From: Candidatus Levyibacteriota bacterium
GTDB lineage: Bacteria > Patescibacteriota > Microgenomatia > Levybacterales > GWA1-39-11
DNA: 36,114 nt
NCBI GenBank assembly: GCA_030645455.1
Contig: JAUSNA010000031.1
Coordinates: 1-36,114 of the forward strand
Direction: 5' to 3'
The translations under genes and the position numbers were made by a program. Of the stretch, positions 16,561 to 24,631 are shown in pieces (within the stretch, counting starts at the first letter, position 1; each line of letters starts with the position of its first letter). Under the pieces are notes generated by a model that was given only the letters and a program-made list of their open reading frames with translations, made no database searches and was not told the DNA's origin.

Positions 16561-16848
16561 TTACTTTCCCAGTCCTCCGAGAAGTTCTTGAAGGCCACCT
16601 CCCATTTGCTGCATTTTTTGAGCACTTTTTTTCTGAGCTTTATCAACTGCTTCATTAATGGCGTCTTTAGCATCTCTCATCTCCTCACCGTTAATTTCAA
16701 CCGATTTTACTTTCATATCCCCGGTCATGACAATTTTTACTCTTCCCTTTTCAGCCTCAACTTCTATTTGTGCGAGCTCTTTCTGAATGGCATTCGCTTG
16801 ATCCCTGAGTTTTTTTAATTCTGCTGCTTGTTTGAATGGATTAATCAT
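16561..16848 (-). CDS. YbaB/EbfC-family nucleoid-associated protein
   Basis: The 95 residues show the YbaB pattern: a long N-terminal helix (FKQAAELKKLRDQANAIQKE), then a beta hairpin (VEAEKGRVKIVMTGDMKVKS, VEINGEEM) and a C-terminal helix with KKSAQKMQQMGGGLQELLGG. The family binds DNA as a dimer and is usually encoded next to dnaX-recR; here dnaX is 9 kb away. A strong AAAGGAGGTG site lies 11 nt before the ATG. It follows the mevalonate operon after 71 bp. Confidence 0.92.
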   Translation of the reverse strand: MINPFKQAAELKKLRDQANAIQKELAQIEVEAEKGRVKIVMTGDMKVKSVEINGEEMRDAKDAINEAVDKAQKKSAQKMQQMGGGLQELLGGLGK

Positions 16849-16919
16849 AAAATTTTCAACACCTCCTTTATAAGATTACTAGGATTTATCTTACAAAATG
16901 TAGAAAAATAACACAAGCT

Positions 16920-17897
16920 TTAGAAGAGGTGACTATCTATAATTCGAGCCCCATCTGAAGGGTCATTTGGGATAATTTTCATAACATACGGCAATTCTTC
17001 GAGTTTTTTAACTAATTTCTCTTCATCCTTTTTCTGGGCAATTAAGTGGATATTTTGCCCCGTATTTAAGGTAAAGTAAACAGACAACCCCTCGCTTCTC
17101 CATACCTTTACAAGCCTCATAATTCTTAAAGTTTCTGGAAGCAAGTATATAAGTGACGGATGGGAAGTAAGCATTATCGAATGTAATTCCAATGCTTCAG
17201 ACTCCAATAACTCACCAAACGCTTCAAAATCTTTTTTTGCGAGAATTTCTTTACATTTTTTAATTTTCTCAGGCATAGCTTTTCTTCTCGCTTCAAAAAA
17301 CTTACTTTCGGAAGCACTTTTCTGCCCTTCGGATGTCGAAACTTCTTTAAACTCAGTACTTACAACCGCAACCACATCAACTATATCCCAGTAATTTTTA
17401 GGGTAAAGAGAATAGGCATAGGACTCCTCGCTGGTATCCCCATCCAACCATTCAACAAAACCATTTGGAATTGATCTGCAGGCAGACCCCGACCCCTGGC
17501 GCGCAAGAATTGAAAGTTCTTTCTCTGAAAGTTTTAGCCCTGCAGCTTTTGTTGCCGCCAAGGTAAGAGCTGCAAATCCCGATGCAGAGGACGATAGTCC
17601 GGTTCCTGAAGGAAAATTATTTTGAGTGACAATCTTAACAGGTAGGCTTAAGTTTGCCAGTTTTCGAACTCTATCAATGTGTGCTATTGCCCGATTGTTT
17701 TTGACATTCTCAGAAACTCCGTTATATAACAATTCGTCTTTTTCAAACTTTGAGGAAAATTCAACCGTTGTTGTAGTCAGAAGGTTTGATAAATTCATCG
17801 AAATACTTCCATTTTCAGGAAGTCTGAGAATCTCATCCTTTCTCCCCCAATATTTAATAAATGCAATATTTGATGGCGCTACACTTGTTGCTTTCAT
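16920..17897 (-). CDS. mvaD: Diphosphomevalonate decarboxylase homologue with altered catalytic Asp
   Basis: This 325-residue GHMP-family protein has the decarboxylase pattern: SNIAFIKYWGRKDEILRLPE (9-28), PSGTGLSSSASGFAALTLAA, then RQGSGSACRSIPNGFVEW with Arg141. The family converts mevalonate diphosphate to IPP with ATP. The normal DAGPN motif with the catalytic Asp reads NTGQN here (N278, codon 17064-17066). It is the last gene of the mevalonate operon and overlaps the previous stop by 4 bp. It may still decarboxylate slowly, or it may act on a different mevalonate phosphate. Confidence 0.9.
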   Translation of the reverse strand: MKATSVAPSNIAFIKYWGRKDEILRLPENGSISMNLSNLLTTTTVEFSSKFEKDELLYNGVSENVKNNRAIAHIDRVRKLANLSLPVKIVTQNNFPSGTGLSSSASGFAALTLAATKAAGLKLSEKELSILARQGSGSACRSIPNGFVEWLDGDTSEESYAYSLYPKNYWDIVDVVAVVSTEFKEVSTSEGQKSASESKFFEARRKAMPEKIKKCKEILAKKDFEAFGELLESEALELHSIMLTSHPSLIYLLPETLRIMRLVKVWRSEGLSVYFTLNTGQNIHLIAQKKDEEKLVKKLEELPYVMKIIPNDPSDGARIIDSHLF

Positions 17898-18394
17898 AGT
17901 ATTCCAAGCTCCTCAAATGTCTTTTGGGCAAAGGGAGTCAGACGGTCAATCATATTTCTAATCTTCTCTCTTGAAAAATACTCAACTTCCTCAACTTCTT
18001 CAGTGTTTAGATGGAATGGACCATCATAATTGGCTGTAAATATCGCGTCAAACTCAGTTTCTAATGGCCCCTCAAAAAACCGTTTTTTTTCAAATTTCAA
18101 AGGAATTTTTATTCCAATCTCCTCATAGATCTCACGATTGGCAGTATCTGTGTATGATTCACCTTTATTCACATGGCCAGATGCACTAACAGTATATAAT
18201 CCAGGATACAAATCTTTTGTCAGGCTTCTTTTTTGAAGTAAAATCTCACCTTTTTTGTTAAAAATAACAATACTTGTACTTCTATGAATAAGGCTTTTGT
18301 CGGTATGACAATCTTTCCTGGTTCTGTAGCCAATAATTTTGTCATTTTTATCAACAACTATAAATAGTTCGTCCTGATTATCTGTTGTTTTCAT
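17894..18394 (-). CDS. Nudix protein of the Idi (IPP isomerase) type
   Basis: The 166-residue protein contains a complete Nudix box, GHVNKGESYTDTAN then REIYEEIGI. Compared with type I IPP isomerase, the five metal ligands are kept: His in KDCHTDK, His in LIHRS, His in SASGH and the Glu pair in LETEF. The catalytic Cys of the CGH motif is Ser (SASGH). Its place between the kinase and decarboxylase genes, with 4-bp overlaps on both sides, indicates work in isoprenoid synthesis. A Nudix hydrolase acting on prenyl or mevalonate phosphates is the alternative. Confidence 0.85.
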   Translation of the reverse strand: MKTTDNQDELFIVVDKNDKIIGYRTRKDCHTDKSLIHRSTSIVIFNKKGEILLQKRSLTKDLYPGLYTVSASGHVNKGESYTDTANREIYEEIGIKIPLKFEKKRFFEGPLETEFDAIFTANYDGPFHLNTEEVEEVEYFSREKIRNMIDRLTPFAQKTFEELGIL

Positions 18395-19365
18395 TTTTCA
18401 ATTCTAACACCTTGGGCATTTGTTTTGACGCTCAAAATCTTTCCTCCAACGCTTACTATTGCATTCTCAACTTTTTTTCGCATCTCTTTTGAAGATAAAG
18501 CAATCATGCAATCCCCACCGCCCGCGCCTGAAAGCTTGGCACCGTACGCCCCACTTGCAACCGATGCACTATTCATGTTGTCGAGCTTTTCTATCGAAAC
18601 CCCCAACGCCTCCAAAAGTCCTTGATTGATATTCATAAGACTTCCTAACTTTGCAAAATCTTGATTTTCTAGTGCAACCCGCGCATCATCAACAATTTTT
18701 CCAATTGCCTTTAGCATCTCATCCTTTAATTCCTCAAGGCCTTTAAATCTTTTTGTTACCGAGTCAATTAACGATACCGTATCTGCCTTTATTCCGCTGT
18801 ATCCAACGATAAGATTCAAGTCAGATATTTTTAGAGGTACAATTTCAGAACCGAATTTTTTGAAATAAATCGTTCCACCGTAAATTGCCGCGGCCACATC
18901 AAACCCCGATCCCTTTCCTTGCACATCAAGAACTGTTTTATAAGAGATATCAAAAATCTGTCGTTGCGAAAGTTTTAATGAAAACAATTCTGAAATGGCT
19001 TTGACCAGACAGACAGTTGAGGCTGATGATGAACCGAACCCGAATTTAGAAGAGAATTCCGAACGCGTTATAACCTTCAAACCTGCAGGTTTTAGATTAT
19101 ATTTACTGATCAAGTTACCGAGTGCAATTTCTATAAACTTCGCGCCCTTAGGGATTTGCCCGACACCCAAATTCTCTATTGGTTTTGTATAATTTGAAAC
19201 TTCAACTTCCGGAGCGTTGAGAACAAACATTCCTGAACTGTTTTTCTCAACAGTCACAAACATCCGTTGGTCAACAGCTGTCACAATACATGGGTGACCA
19301 TACACAACTGCATGCTCACCAAAAAGCATCAATTTCCCGGGCGCGCTCACTGTAATTTTTTTCAT
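18391..19365 (-). CDS. GHMP kinase, probably phosphomevalonate kinase
   Basis: The 324 residues open with APGKLMLFGEHAVVYGHP, typical of mevalonate kinase. The central motifs FGFGSSSASTVCLVKAI (109-123) and VQGKGSGFDVAAAIYGG (148-164) are like bacterial phosphomevalonate kinases. The third GHMP motif is KLSGAGGGDCMIAL. Since the next gene is a more classical mevalonate kinase, I assign this one to the second phosphorylation by elimination. It overlaps both neighbours by 4 bp. The two kinases may have arisen by duplication, and the roles could be reversed. Confidence 0.82.
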   Translation of the reverse strand: MKKITVSAPGKLMLFGEHAVVYGHPCIVTAVDQRMFVTVEKNSSGMFVLNAPEVEVSNYTKPIENLGVGQIPKGAKFIEIALGNLISKYNLKPAGLKVITRSEFSSKFGFGSSSASTVCLVKAISELFSLKLSQRQIFDISYKTVLDVQGKGSGFDVAAAIYGGTIYFKKFGSEIVPLKISDLNLIVGYSGIKADTVSLIDSVTKRFKGLEELKDEMLKAIGKIVDDARVALENQDFAKLGSLMNINQGLLEALGVSIEKLDNMNSASVASGAYGAKLSGAGGGDCMIALSSKEMRKKVENAIVSVGGKILSVKTNAQGVRIEK

Positions 19366-20294
19366 ATGACCTCCAATCTTACACCCTCATTTTCAATTTT
19401 GACATAAAAATAATCCCATTTTTTCCTCTCACACAATGCCTCAACTTTCCTTTTGTTTGAAATCCCGGCAACAATTATTCCCGATCCCTTTTTTATCCCG
19501 CCTCCTCCTGAAATTTTTGCGAATACACCACTATTTTTCAGCTCCAAAATAATGTTTTTTGCAACACTCCCAACTACTCCAATCTTATCCAGATTGGTTT
19601 GGGCCTCAGAAATGCATCTACTGATTACTTCCTTGTTGCCCTGTATCAGCGCTGTTGAAAGATTTTTGGCGACTATTTCCTGCTCTTCGCAAAATGCGCT
19701 AACTTTCTTTTTTTTCATTTTTGAAACCAAAGATACCATCTCTTTGGTAGATTCAATCGGTTTTCCTGAATCAATTACTATAAATTCCGGACAAATTTTT
19801 GCGGAAAGCTCAATTCTTTGAGAAAGTTTGAGACTCTCCGTTTCTTTTCGAAACCATAGGACTCCCCCATAAACACTTGCGGCCAAATCCCCTCCCGAGG
19901 GGTTACCGTGGAAAAAGCGCTCCGACTCATATGCGGCTTCAAAAACCGACCCCAGAGTAAAAGGAATTTTATACAACTTGTGAAAAGCTGCAGAAAGCGC
20001 CGCTGAAAGCGCCGCTGAAGAACCCAATCCCTTTCCGACAGGAATATCGCTTCCTATAATAATACCAACTTTTTCGACGGGAATTTTGTGAACCCTGTGT
20101 AAATATTTTTGGATTGATTCTACTGCCCCCTGCGTTTTTCCCTTGGGTAGATTCTTTAGACTACCCTCTCTCTCAACGCTTACCACAACTCTTCTGTTAA
20201 TTGCCAAAAGAATAGCCGGCTTGCCATAAACTGATGAATGCTCGCCAATTAAATGAATTTTTCCGGGAGCAGAGGCTTTTGCTACTTTTCTCAC
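19362..20294 (-). CDS. mvk: Mevalonate kinase
   Basis: This 310-residue GHMP kinase phosphorylates mevalonate with ATP. Motif 1 is APGKIHLIGEHSSVYGKPA (9-27), motif 2 the ATP loop PVGKGLGSSAALSAAL (85-100), then FHGNPSGGDLAASVYGG with the catalytic Asp136, and motif 3 KISGGGGIKKGSGIIVAG. HGNPSG and PVGKGLGSSAA are standard for mevalonate kinase. It lies in the operon between the DUF35 gene and the second kinase, with 4-bp overlaps. Confidence 0.9.
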   Translation of the reverse strand: MRKVAKASAPGKIHLIGEHSSVYGKPAILLAINRRVVVSVEREGSLKNLPKGKTQGAVESIQKYLHRVHKIPVEKVGIIIGSDIPVGKGLGSSAALSAALSAAFHKLYKIPFTLGSVFEAAYESERFFHGNPSGGDLAASVYGGVLWFRKETESLKLSQRIELSAKICPEFIVIDSGKPIESTKEMVSLVSKMKKKKVSAFCEEQEIVAKNLSTALIQGNKEVISRCISEAQTNLDKIGVVGSVAKNIILELKNSGVFAKISGGGGIKKGSGIIVAGISNKRKVEALCERKKWDYFYVKIENEGVRLEVI

Positions 20295-20599
20295 AGTGGT
20301 CTGAATTTTATCACATAAGATATGACGTCTTTTTTCTCCTCTGTTCTGAGTCTTCTTAAAACAGCAACTACTTTTTGACCAGTTGTTACTTCATCTGCAT
20401 GATAATCGGTCATTTGTCCCATAATTCTCTTTCCATTCACAAGTTTTACAATTGCAACCGGATATGGTGCGTATTGACCAAATCCTGATGGCGCAGCTCT
20501 AACAATAGTCACGCTCTCAACCACTCCTTTTTTTCCAATAAGATTTGAAATTGATTCTTTTCTTCTCCAAATTTTGACTGGTGTTATTTTTACACTCAT
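20291..20599 (-). CDS. DUF35 OB-fold protein without zinc ribbon
   Basis: The 102 residues match the OB-fold half of the DUF35 protein that in archaea bridges acetoacetyl-CoA thiolase and HMG-CoA synthase and holds the shared CoA. Visible parts are VKIWRRKESISNLIG, GVVESVTIVRAAP, YPVAIVKLVNGKRIMGQMTD and VISYVIKFRPL. The archaeal protein has a four-Cys zinc ribbon after the NLIG segment. Here that part is missing, and the protein contains no Cys at all. The gene directly follows thiolase and HMG-CoA synthase with 4-bp overlaps, as expected for a complex. Confidence 0.88.
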   Translation of the reverse strand: MSVKITPVKIWRRKESISNLIGKKGVVESVTIVRAAPSGFGQYAPYPVAIVKLVNGKRIMGQMTDYHADEVTTGQKVVAVLRRLRTEEKKDVISYVIKFRPL

Positions 20600-21744
20600 A
20601 TTCGTAAAATGTGAACGCCCGCAACTGCTCCCGATCCGCCTACATTGTGAGTCAGGCCAATTGTCGCGTTTTTTACTTGGCGTTTTCCCGCAACTCCCTC
20701 AAGCTGCATAGCAATTTCAATAACTTGCTTTATCCCGGTTGCCCCAACAGGATGACCGCATGCTTTGAGCCCCCCTGAAGGATTTATTATCACACCACTG
20801 CTTCCCAAAGTGACTTTACCATTCTTAACGTCTAACACGCCCATTCCTTTTTTTGAAAAGGAAAGGTCTTCAAGAGCAATCGCCTCAGCAATTGAAAAAC
20901 AGTCATGCACTTCGGCTACTGCAACCTCATGAGCCTTGATGCTTGCCTCAGCATATGCTTTTTTAGAAGCACTAACTGCCGACTTAAGTGTTGTCAAATC
21001 TTCCCGTCCGCATAACCCCACGGAGTCGGTCCCCAATTGGCTTGCTACAATTGTTACTCCCTTTGATTTTGCAAGCAATTTAGAGTCCGAGGAGATAATT
21101 ACCGCCGATGCACCATCGCTAATAGGCGAACAATCCAAAAGTTTTAAGGGATCTGATATTCTTGCGCTCTTCATAACCTGCTCAACTGTAATTAAATTTC
21201 TGAATTGGGCTTTGGGATTAAGACTCCCGTGAAAGTGATTTTTCACCGGAATTTCCGCCAGATCTTCCTCGGAAATTCCGTACTTTTTCATATAAGTCTG
21301 CGCGATCAATGCATAAAGACCTGCAAAAGTAATTCCTGAAGCTCGCTCTTCATCGCTCCCGGCAGCCATAAGACCGGCGATAACCTCATCCTGAGTGTGA
21401 TCAGTCATTTTCTCAATTCCCAGAACCATGACCGTCTTGTAAAGACCGGCTTTAACAGACTGAACCGCGTTGTGAAGTGCGACACTCCCTGATGCACATG
21501 CAGCTTCAACCCTCACCGATGGCACCGCAATCCCCAATTCTTCAGCGTAAAAACTAGCTAAATTTGCTTGGTTACCTAAAATCCCGGCCAACATATTCCC
21601 AACGTACAACGCCTCAATTTTTGCAGCCTCGAGCCGTGCTCCTTTTAGTGAATTTAAAAAAACTTCACGCGATAAATCACGTGGCGAGCGGTCCCATAGC
21701 TCCCCGAATTCAGTTGTTGAGTATCCAATTACGCCAATTTTCAT
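20596..21744 (-). CDS. Archaeal-type acetoacetyl-CoA thiolase
   Basis: This 382-residue thiolase of the SCP2/archaeal type condenses two acetyl-CoA. The nucleophile is Cys83 (VEAACASGSVAL). The other active-site motifs are AEVHDCFSIAEA and NPSGGLKACGHPVGATG, with GLTHNVGGSGA near the end. It is placed between HMG-CoA synthase and the DUF35 gene. In archaea these three form one complex that passes the unfavourable acetoacetyl-CoA intermediate directly on. A 4-bp overlap joins each side. Confidence 0.92.
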   Translation of the reverse strand: MKIGVIGYSTTEFGELWDRSPRDLSREVFLNSLKGARLEAAKIEALYVGNMLAGILGNQANLASFYAEELGIAVPSVRVEAACASGSVALHNAVQSVKAGLYKTVMVLGIEKMTDHTQDEVIAGLMAAGSDEERASGITFAGLYALIAQTYMKKYGISEEDLAEIPVKNHFHGSLNPKAQFRNLITVEQVMKSARISDPLKLLDCSPISDGASAVIISSDSKLLAKSKGVTIVASQLGTDSVGLCGREDLTTLKSAVSASKKAYAEASIKAHEVAVAEVHDCFSIAEAIALEDLSFSKKGMGVLDVKNGKVTLGSSGVIINPSGGLKACGHPVGATGIKQVIEIAMQLEGVAGKRQVKNATIGLTHNVGGSGAVAGVHILRI

Positions 21745-22784
21745 AGTAAGTGCAAATAAGTTTTTCTCAAAAAATCTATGTACGAAATGTATTCCGTATT
21801 TTTGCAGAAAGATGCAAATGTTCGCGCTTTTTTTTGTTTTTCCAAAATATTTCTTGTCGTCTCAAAAACAAATGCATCAGACCCGGCCCCTGACCCATAT
21901 GATGCAAAAAATATACGGCTACCCGGCTTTGCAACATCCAAAACTGCGGCAAGACCAGTCAGCGCTGAGGCTGAATACGGATTTCCAATTTCATCAACTA
22001 TTAAAGAGGGGGCTAGTTGCTGCGGGGTAAACCCTAACTCTTTTGCAACGACGCGGGGAAATTTCCCGTTGGGCATATGAAAGACACAATAATCAAAATC
22101 AGACGGTTTGGTGCCCGTTTTTGAAAAAAGTGCTTTTGCTGCCCCCATAACGTGCGCAAAATAAGCAGGCTCACCCGTAAATCTTCCGGCATGAGATGGA
22201 AATTTCATGCCTTCCCTTCTCCAGAAATCAGGAGTGTCTGAAGAAAAAGATAAGCTTCCGGTAATTTTGGCTATTATTTCGTCCTGCTTATTTCCTAAAA
22301 TGTATGCGGCTGCTGCCGAAGCAGCTGTGTACTCAAGAGGGTCGTGAGGTTTGGCCTGAGCCGTATCGCTACCTATAATAAGTCCGTAATCAATTGACTT
22401 ATTTTCCACAAAAGAAGCCGTCAGCTGCATTGCTGCTGTTGCAGCTTTGCAGGCAAATTCAAAATCTGCTGCTGAAAAAAGTCTCCCAACTCCCAAAAAA
22501 TCGGCAATAGTCGTGGATGTTGGATTGACAACATACGGATGACTTTCCGATCCAACAAATACCGCTTGCAGTTTTGATGGAGCAAGACCTGACATGTCCA
22601 GAGCATTTCTTGCTGCCTCAACACCCATGGTTACCGCGTCCTCATCATCATTAGGTACCGCCTTTTGTACAACTTTCAGACCATTGGTAATTTCATCCGG
22701 ATCTTTCTTCCACACGGATGCGATGTCCGCGACTTTAATTCTATAGCGTGGCACATACACACCGTATCCGACGATACCCGTCAC
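21741..22784 (-). CDS. Archaeal-type HMG-CoA synthase
   Basis: This 347-residue synthase of the thiolase superfamily adds acetyl-CoA to acetoacetyl-CoA. The start GIVGYGVYVPRYRI is typical. The catalytic residues appear as Glu80 (VGSESHPYVV), Cys112 (FEFACKAATAAM) and His236 (VFHMPNGKFP). The final segment has SYGSGAGSDAFVF. Its length and motifs match archaeal enzymes, not the longer MvaS of Gram-positive bacteria. The last 30 residues (ARTFASFCKNTEYISYIDF...) are a family-typical tail. It overlaps the reductase and thiolase genes by 4 bp each. Confidence 0.93.
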   Translation of the reverse strand: MTGIVGYGVYVPRYRIKVADIASVWKKDPDEITNGLKVVQKAVPNDDEDAVTMGVEAARNALDMSGLAPSKLQAVFVGSESHPYVVNPTSTTIADFLGVGRLFSAADFEFACKAATAAMQLTASFVENKSIDYGLIIGSDTAQAKPHDPLEYTAASAAAAYILGNKQDEIIAKITGSLSFSSDTPDFWRREGMKFPSHAGRFTGEPAYFAHVMGAAKALFSKTGTKPSDFDYCVFHMPNGKFPRVVAKELGFTPQQLAPSLIVDEIGNPYSASALTGLAAVLDVAKPGSRIFFASYGSGAGSDAFVFETTRNILEKQKKARTFASFCKNTEYISYIDFLRKTYLHLL

Positions 22785-24001
22785 GCTTTTTTTCTCCTTC
22801 CGAGTTTTTGATGTGCTTCTCCAAGAGTCTTGGTCGAAAGTGATGCAAGAAGTGACAACTCGCCGGCAAGAACTGCTCCGATGATACTTCGGGCTAGGTC
22901 ATCTGATCTGGAATTACCGTTTACCCCCATGAGTCTAAGCGCAGCTTTCTGGGTTGGAAGAACCGTTCCGCCACCAACGGTCCCCACAAGAAGAGAAGGA
23001 ATATTGACAGATATATATAGATCCCCTCCTCTTACTTCGCAAGTTGTAATGCCGCAACTCCCCTCAACAACGTGAGCTGGATCCTGACCTGTTGCGATAA
23101 AAACGGCAGAAATCATATTTGCAAAATGAGCGTTAAATCCCAATGAGCCGCTCGCGTATGAGCCTACCATGCACTTTGCAAGCCACGTTGAATATAACGC
23201 CTCTGCATCCGTGTGTAAAATGTCCCTCAAAACCTGCGCTTTTATAACACTCTCAGCCCACGCTTCTTGCCCGCGGCCATCTATAACATTAAGCCACGCA
23301 CTTTTTTTATCAATGTCAAAATTTCCGGCAACGGAAATACATTTGGCACCTGTCTCTTTCTCGATAAGACCAACCAGCACCTCAGTTGCTATGGTTACCA
23401 TATTCATTCCCATCGCGTCTTTCGTATCGAACGAAAACCTTACATAAGTATTTGCGCCGATTACTTTCACTTTAGCCGATAGGTATTTGATGTGAGATGA
23501 AGTTTTGGAGGAGGCAGCCGCAAGCTTTTTAACGTTATTCTCAATCCATTCCTTAAGCTCTATCCCCTTGCTTACACTTTTCGTTGAGAAAACAGGCCCC
23601 CGGGTCTGACCATGAAGTTTTGAATAGACTTTTGCGCCACCGCTTAAAAATATTGCCTTACTGCCCCGGCTCGTTGAGGCAACAAGTGCCCCCTCGGTTG
23701 TCGCCATCGGAATATAAACATCCCTAATTTTTCCGTCATCAAGAATTCGCAAAGGCCCCGCAACTCCGAGGGGAATTTGAGTAGCGCCTATTACATTTTC
23801 GCAATGTACATTCTGATCGTTCTCAATAGAATCACTTTGGAGGATCGACAAATCAATATCGAGTTTTTTTGATAAATATTCTCTGCGCTCTTTGGCTGTT
23901 GGAAAATTTCGTAAACTCACGGGATTTTGCTTACAGAAGGACGCTTTTGTCCTTTTTGCATCGACATAGTATAGCAAATGATTACCTGGAATTCTATTCA
24001 T
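22781..24001 (-). CDS. hmgA: HMG-CoA reductase, class I
   Basis: This 406-residue soluble reductase makes mevalonate from HMG-CoA. Class I marks are ENVIGATQIPLGVAGP (68-83), TTEGALVASTSRG with the catalytic Glu104, and the cofactor motif DAMGMNM (195-201). Lys lies in GNFDIDKKSAW, Asp307 in GQDPAHVVEGS and His397 in GEAHQKLGR. There is no membrane anchor. It is the first gene of the operon. The ATG at 24001 lies just after -10-like boxes, so the mRNA is probably leaderless. The Idi gene diverges 21 bp away. Confidence 0.95.
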   Translation of the reverse strand: MNRIPGNHLLYYVDAKRTKASFCKQNPVSLRNFPTAKERREYLSKKLDIDLSILQSDSIENDQNVHCENVIGATQIPLGVAGPLRILDDGKIRDVYIPMATTEGALVASTSRGSKAIFLSGGAKVYSKLHGQTRGPVFSTKSVSKGIELKEWIENNVKKLAAASSKTSSHIKYLSAKVKVIGANTYVRFSFDTKDAMGMNMVTIATEVLVGLIEKETGAKCISVAGNFDIDKKSAWLNVIDGRGQEAWAESVIKAQVLRDILHTDAEALYSTWLAKCMVGSYASGSLGFNAHFANMISAVFIATGQDPAHVVEGSCGITTCEVRGGDLYISVNIPSLLVGTVGGGTVLPTQKAALRLMGVNGNSRSDDLARSIIGAVLAGELSLLASLSTKTLGEAHQKLGRRKKA

Positions 24002-24022
24002 TTTTACTATACAATACTAAAA
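24002..24022. promoter_or_regulatory. Divergent promoter between HMG-CoA reductase and Idi genes
   Basis: Only 21 bp separate the two start codons. TACAAT (24010-24015) ends 7 nt before the plus-strand ATG. Read on the minus strand, TATTGT (24011-24016) and TATAGT (24006-24011) face the reductase ATG. The sequence TTTTTACTAT...ATACTAAAAA is nearly symmetric. The two -10 elements overlap, so the two RNAs must compete or be controlled together. Confidence 0.55.
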
Positions 24023-24574
24023 ATGAGCATACAAAATTCGTATTATAAAAAAAAGATCACGATCGCCCGGTGTGACAGAAATGGAAATATCTTGGGTGAA
24101 ATCGAAAGATGGGAGGCACACGAGAAAGGGATTCTTCATAGAGCTTTTACAGTTGCACTCTTTTACAAGGAAAAACTTATCGTTCAGCACAGAAAACACC
24201 CGGTTTTTGATGGTGTTTTTGATGTCACCTCCTCCTCACACCAAGTATATTCCAAGGGAGTTCTCCAAGACACAATTGAAGCAACGTATCTCACGCTTGA
24301 ACGCGAATGGGATATAAAAAAATCAGATCTGATAAAACTTCCGAAGGATTTAGGAACAATCTATTATAAAGCGCGTGACACTCATAGTATTTATACTGAG
24401 CATGAGGTATGCAACGTAGTCGTTGCAACGGTTAAAAAATTACCTGAAATAGTTGAAGAAGTATCGTACGGATATTCACTCGCATCCAAGAAAGAACTTT
24501 CGGACCGCACTTCCCGCTTATACAACAATCTCGCACCTTGGGTAAAAGCCATGTTAGAAAAAAACCTCTTATAA
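24023..24574 (+). CDS. idi: Type I IPP isomerase homologue with Ser for catalytic Cys
   Basis: From the ATG at 24023 the 183-residue protein follows E. coli Idi along its length. His in ERWEAHE, His in LHRAF, His in SSSHQ, the Glu pair in TEHEVC and Trp in APWVKAM are all kept; the His and Glu residues form the metal site. The catalytic Cys of the family's CGH motif is Ser (SSSH). The Nudix box is degenerate, as in Idi. The family converts IPP to DMAPP. It diverges from the mevalonate operon and shares its promoter region. The longer frame from 23978 would cross the promoter. Confidence 0.88.
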   Translation: MSIQNSYYKKKITIARCDRNGNILGEIERWEAHEKGILHRAFTVALFYKEKLIVQHRKHPVFDGVFDVTSSSHQVYSKGVLQDTIEATYLTLEREWDIKKSDLIKLPKDLGTIYYKARDTHSIYTEHEVCNVVVATVKKLPEIVEEVSYGYSLASKKELSDRTSRLYNNLAPWVKAMLEKNLL

Positions 24575-24608
24575 TGCTTTGAACCGAACTTTTTGTATTA
24601 ATAAAACT

Positions 24609-24631
24609 AAACCTAACTTTCCTATAGGTTT
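24609..24631 (+). terminator. Weak terminator-like hairpin after the Idi gene
   Basis: AAACCTA (24609-24615) pairs with TAGGTTT (24625-24631), followed by AAATTTTT. The stem is short and AT-rich. Confidence 0.3.

Noticed and set aside
16867-16896. Promoter TTGTAA-18-TATAAA before ybaB
   Set aside because: The RNA would start after the strong AAAGGAGGTG site that the gene evidently uses, so the match is probably chance.
24011-24023. Extension of the Idi frame to 23978
   Set aside because: It would overlap the HMG-CoA reductase start and the promoter; similarity to Idi begins only after 24023.
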